Of a stretch of 5,607 nt of DNA, positions 4,957-5,607 are shown in pieces (the first letter of the stretch is position 1; every line of letters begins with the position of its first letter). The position numbers and the translations under genes were made by a program. The stretch comes from Dehalococcoidia bacterium (GTDB lineage Bacteria > Chloroflexota > Dehalococcoidia > Tepidiformales > Tepidiformaceae), in contig JALOAP010000231.1 in NCBI GenBank assembly GCA_023228745.1, positions 1 through 5,607 of the forward strand, read 5' to 3'. Below the pieces are notes generated by a model. That model had not been told where the DNA came from, did no database searches, and saw only the letters and a program-made list of their open reading frames with translations.

Positions 4957-5607
4957 CTACCGAACGCGGGCGACGGCCGCGAACGCTTCGTCCACCATCG
5001 CGTGCGCTTCTTCGTCGCTGATGGAGGTGACGCGGCCGTCTTCGTATTCGCGCATCACCAGATCCAGCACGCGGGCGAGGCGCGGGTCGCGCTTGTCGAG
5101 CCCCGCGGCCTCCTGCGGGCGGTGCTTCTGCATCCACATCAGCAGGCCGGCGGCGCCGCTCTTGTCGGTGATGGCCACGCCGGGCGGCCGGTCGAGCAGC
5201 GCGCGCGTATCGAATGGGTTGTAGATCTCCTCGTCCTTGATCATGCCGTCGGCGTGGATGCCCGCGCGGGTCACGTTGAAGTTGTCGCCCACGAACGGCA
5301 GGCGCTGGTCGACCGTCTCGCCGATGCTGCGGTAGTAGCCGGCGATCTCGCTGATGACGCGCGTCTCGATGCCGTGCGTCTCGCCGGTGAGGCCGATGAG
5401 CCAGAAGACGAGCGCCTCGATCGGCGTGTTGCCGCTGCGTTCGCCGATGCCGAGCAGCGTGCCGTTGTTCGAACTCGCGCCGTAGAGCCAGGCGGCGACG
5501 GCGTTCGGGATGATGGCGTTCAGGTCGTTTTGGCCGTGGTATTCGAGCGCCTCGCCGGGGACGCCCGCTTCGTGGCGAAGGGCCCGCGTCAGCCGCGGGA
5601 TGCCGCG
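4957..5607 (-). CDS. 2-isopropylmalate / homocitrate synthase family enzyme (HMGL-like), C-terminal part
   Basis: The 216 visible residues are the C-terminal portion of an alpha-isopropylmalate/homocitrate synthase-type enzyme (DRE-TIM metallolyase superfamily), which condenses acetyl-CoA with a 2-oxo acid in amino-acid biosynthesis. The start is right of the window. Signatures: EYHGQNDLN (22-30), at the position of the family's metal-binding HxHND strand; NNGTLLGIGERSGNTPIEAL (47-66), the conserved GER-G-N-P strand and loop after it; and FNVTRAGIHADGMIKDEEIYNPFD (109-132), matching the SGIHxDGxxK subdomain after the barrel. The chain ends about 85 residues later with helices and has no LeuA C-terminal regulatory domain, so leucine-type feedback through that domain is not expected. 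The second metal histidine appears as Gln26. Substrate (oxoisovalerate, oxoglutarate or pyruvate) cannot be chosen from this part, so no symbol is given. Confidence 0.82.
   Translation of the reverse strand, partial: RGIPRLTRALRHEAGVPGEALEYHGQNDLNAIIPNAVAAWLYGASSNNGTLLGIGERSGNTPIEALVFWLIGLTGETHGIETRVISEIAGYYRSIGETVDQRLPFVGDNFNVTRAGIHADGMIKDEEIYNPFDTRALLDRPPGVAITDKSGAAGLLMWMQKHRPQEAAGLDKRDPRLARVLDLVMREYEDGRVTSISDEEAHAMVDEAFAAVARVR

Noticed and set aside
1..5607. CRISPR array, tRNA, rRNA, transposase or integrase
   Set aside because: No regularly spaced repeats of CRISPR length, no cloverleaf-like or rRNA-like segment and no recombinase motifs were seen on either strand.

Overview
The window is a high-GC bacterial chromosome segment, probably from an environmental or metagenome-derived lineage. 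The cytochrome bd and HMGL-type proteins would fit a Chloroflexota-like or other high-GC, Gram-positive-like background, but this is a guess from protein flavour and base composition, not a marker-based placement. The flanks are ordinary housekeeping or metabolic genes. The middle, roughly 1.74 to 4.6 kb, is an accessory segment with visibly lower GC and no gene I can name by family except one DNA-binding protein.

Layout. The left flank reads rightward: the 3' end of cydA (1-221), cydB (211-1233, overlapping cydA by 11 bases), and a DinB-superfamily protein (1272-1736) that follows closely and may share the transcript. Directly after the DinB stop lie four imperfect TAGCNNN heptamers containing a 7-bp hairpin. 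A possible 41-residue ORF (1790-1915) follows, then a short helix-turn-helix protein of LuxR/GerE type (1999-2343) whose 5' end looks frameshifted. A 220-base gap (2344-2563) holds a hairpin, a possible antisense membrane peptide and an operator-like dyad.

The centre is a three-gene cassette (2564-4370) with its own strong Shine-Dalgarno. Its genes overlap by exactly four bases at each junction (ATGA, then TTGA). It encodes an N-terminally membrane-anchored protein of 244 residues, a signal-peptide-bearing, aromatic-rich protein of 227 residues with four cysteines, and a protein of about 131 residues with two membrane segments. All three appear to act at or outside the membrane. The overlaps imply coordinated expression, possibly as parts of one surface assembly. 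I recognise none of them, and this is the best candidate here for an undescribed system.

The right flank has a 77-residue two-helix membrane protein (4616-4849) and, convergent on the minus strand, the C-terminal part of an isopropylmalate/homocitrate synthase-like enzyme (4957 to beyond 5607). A perfect 13-bp hairpin (4916-4949) sits between them.

The flanking genes show no functional link with the central cassette. The nearest plausible regulator is the HTH protein upstream of it; that link is inferred from position only.
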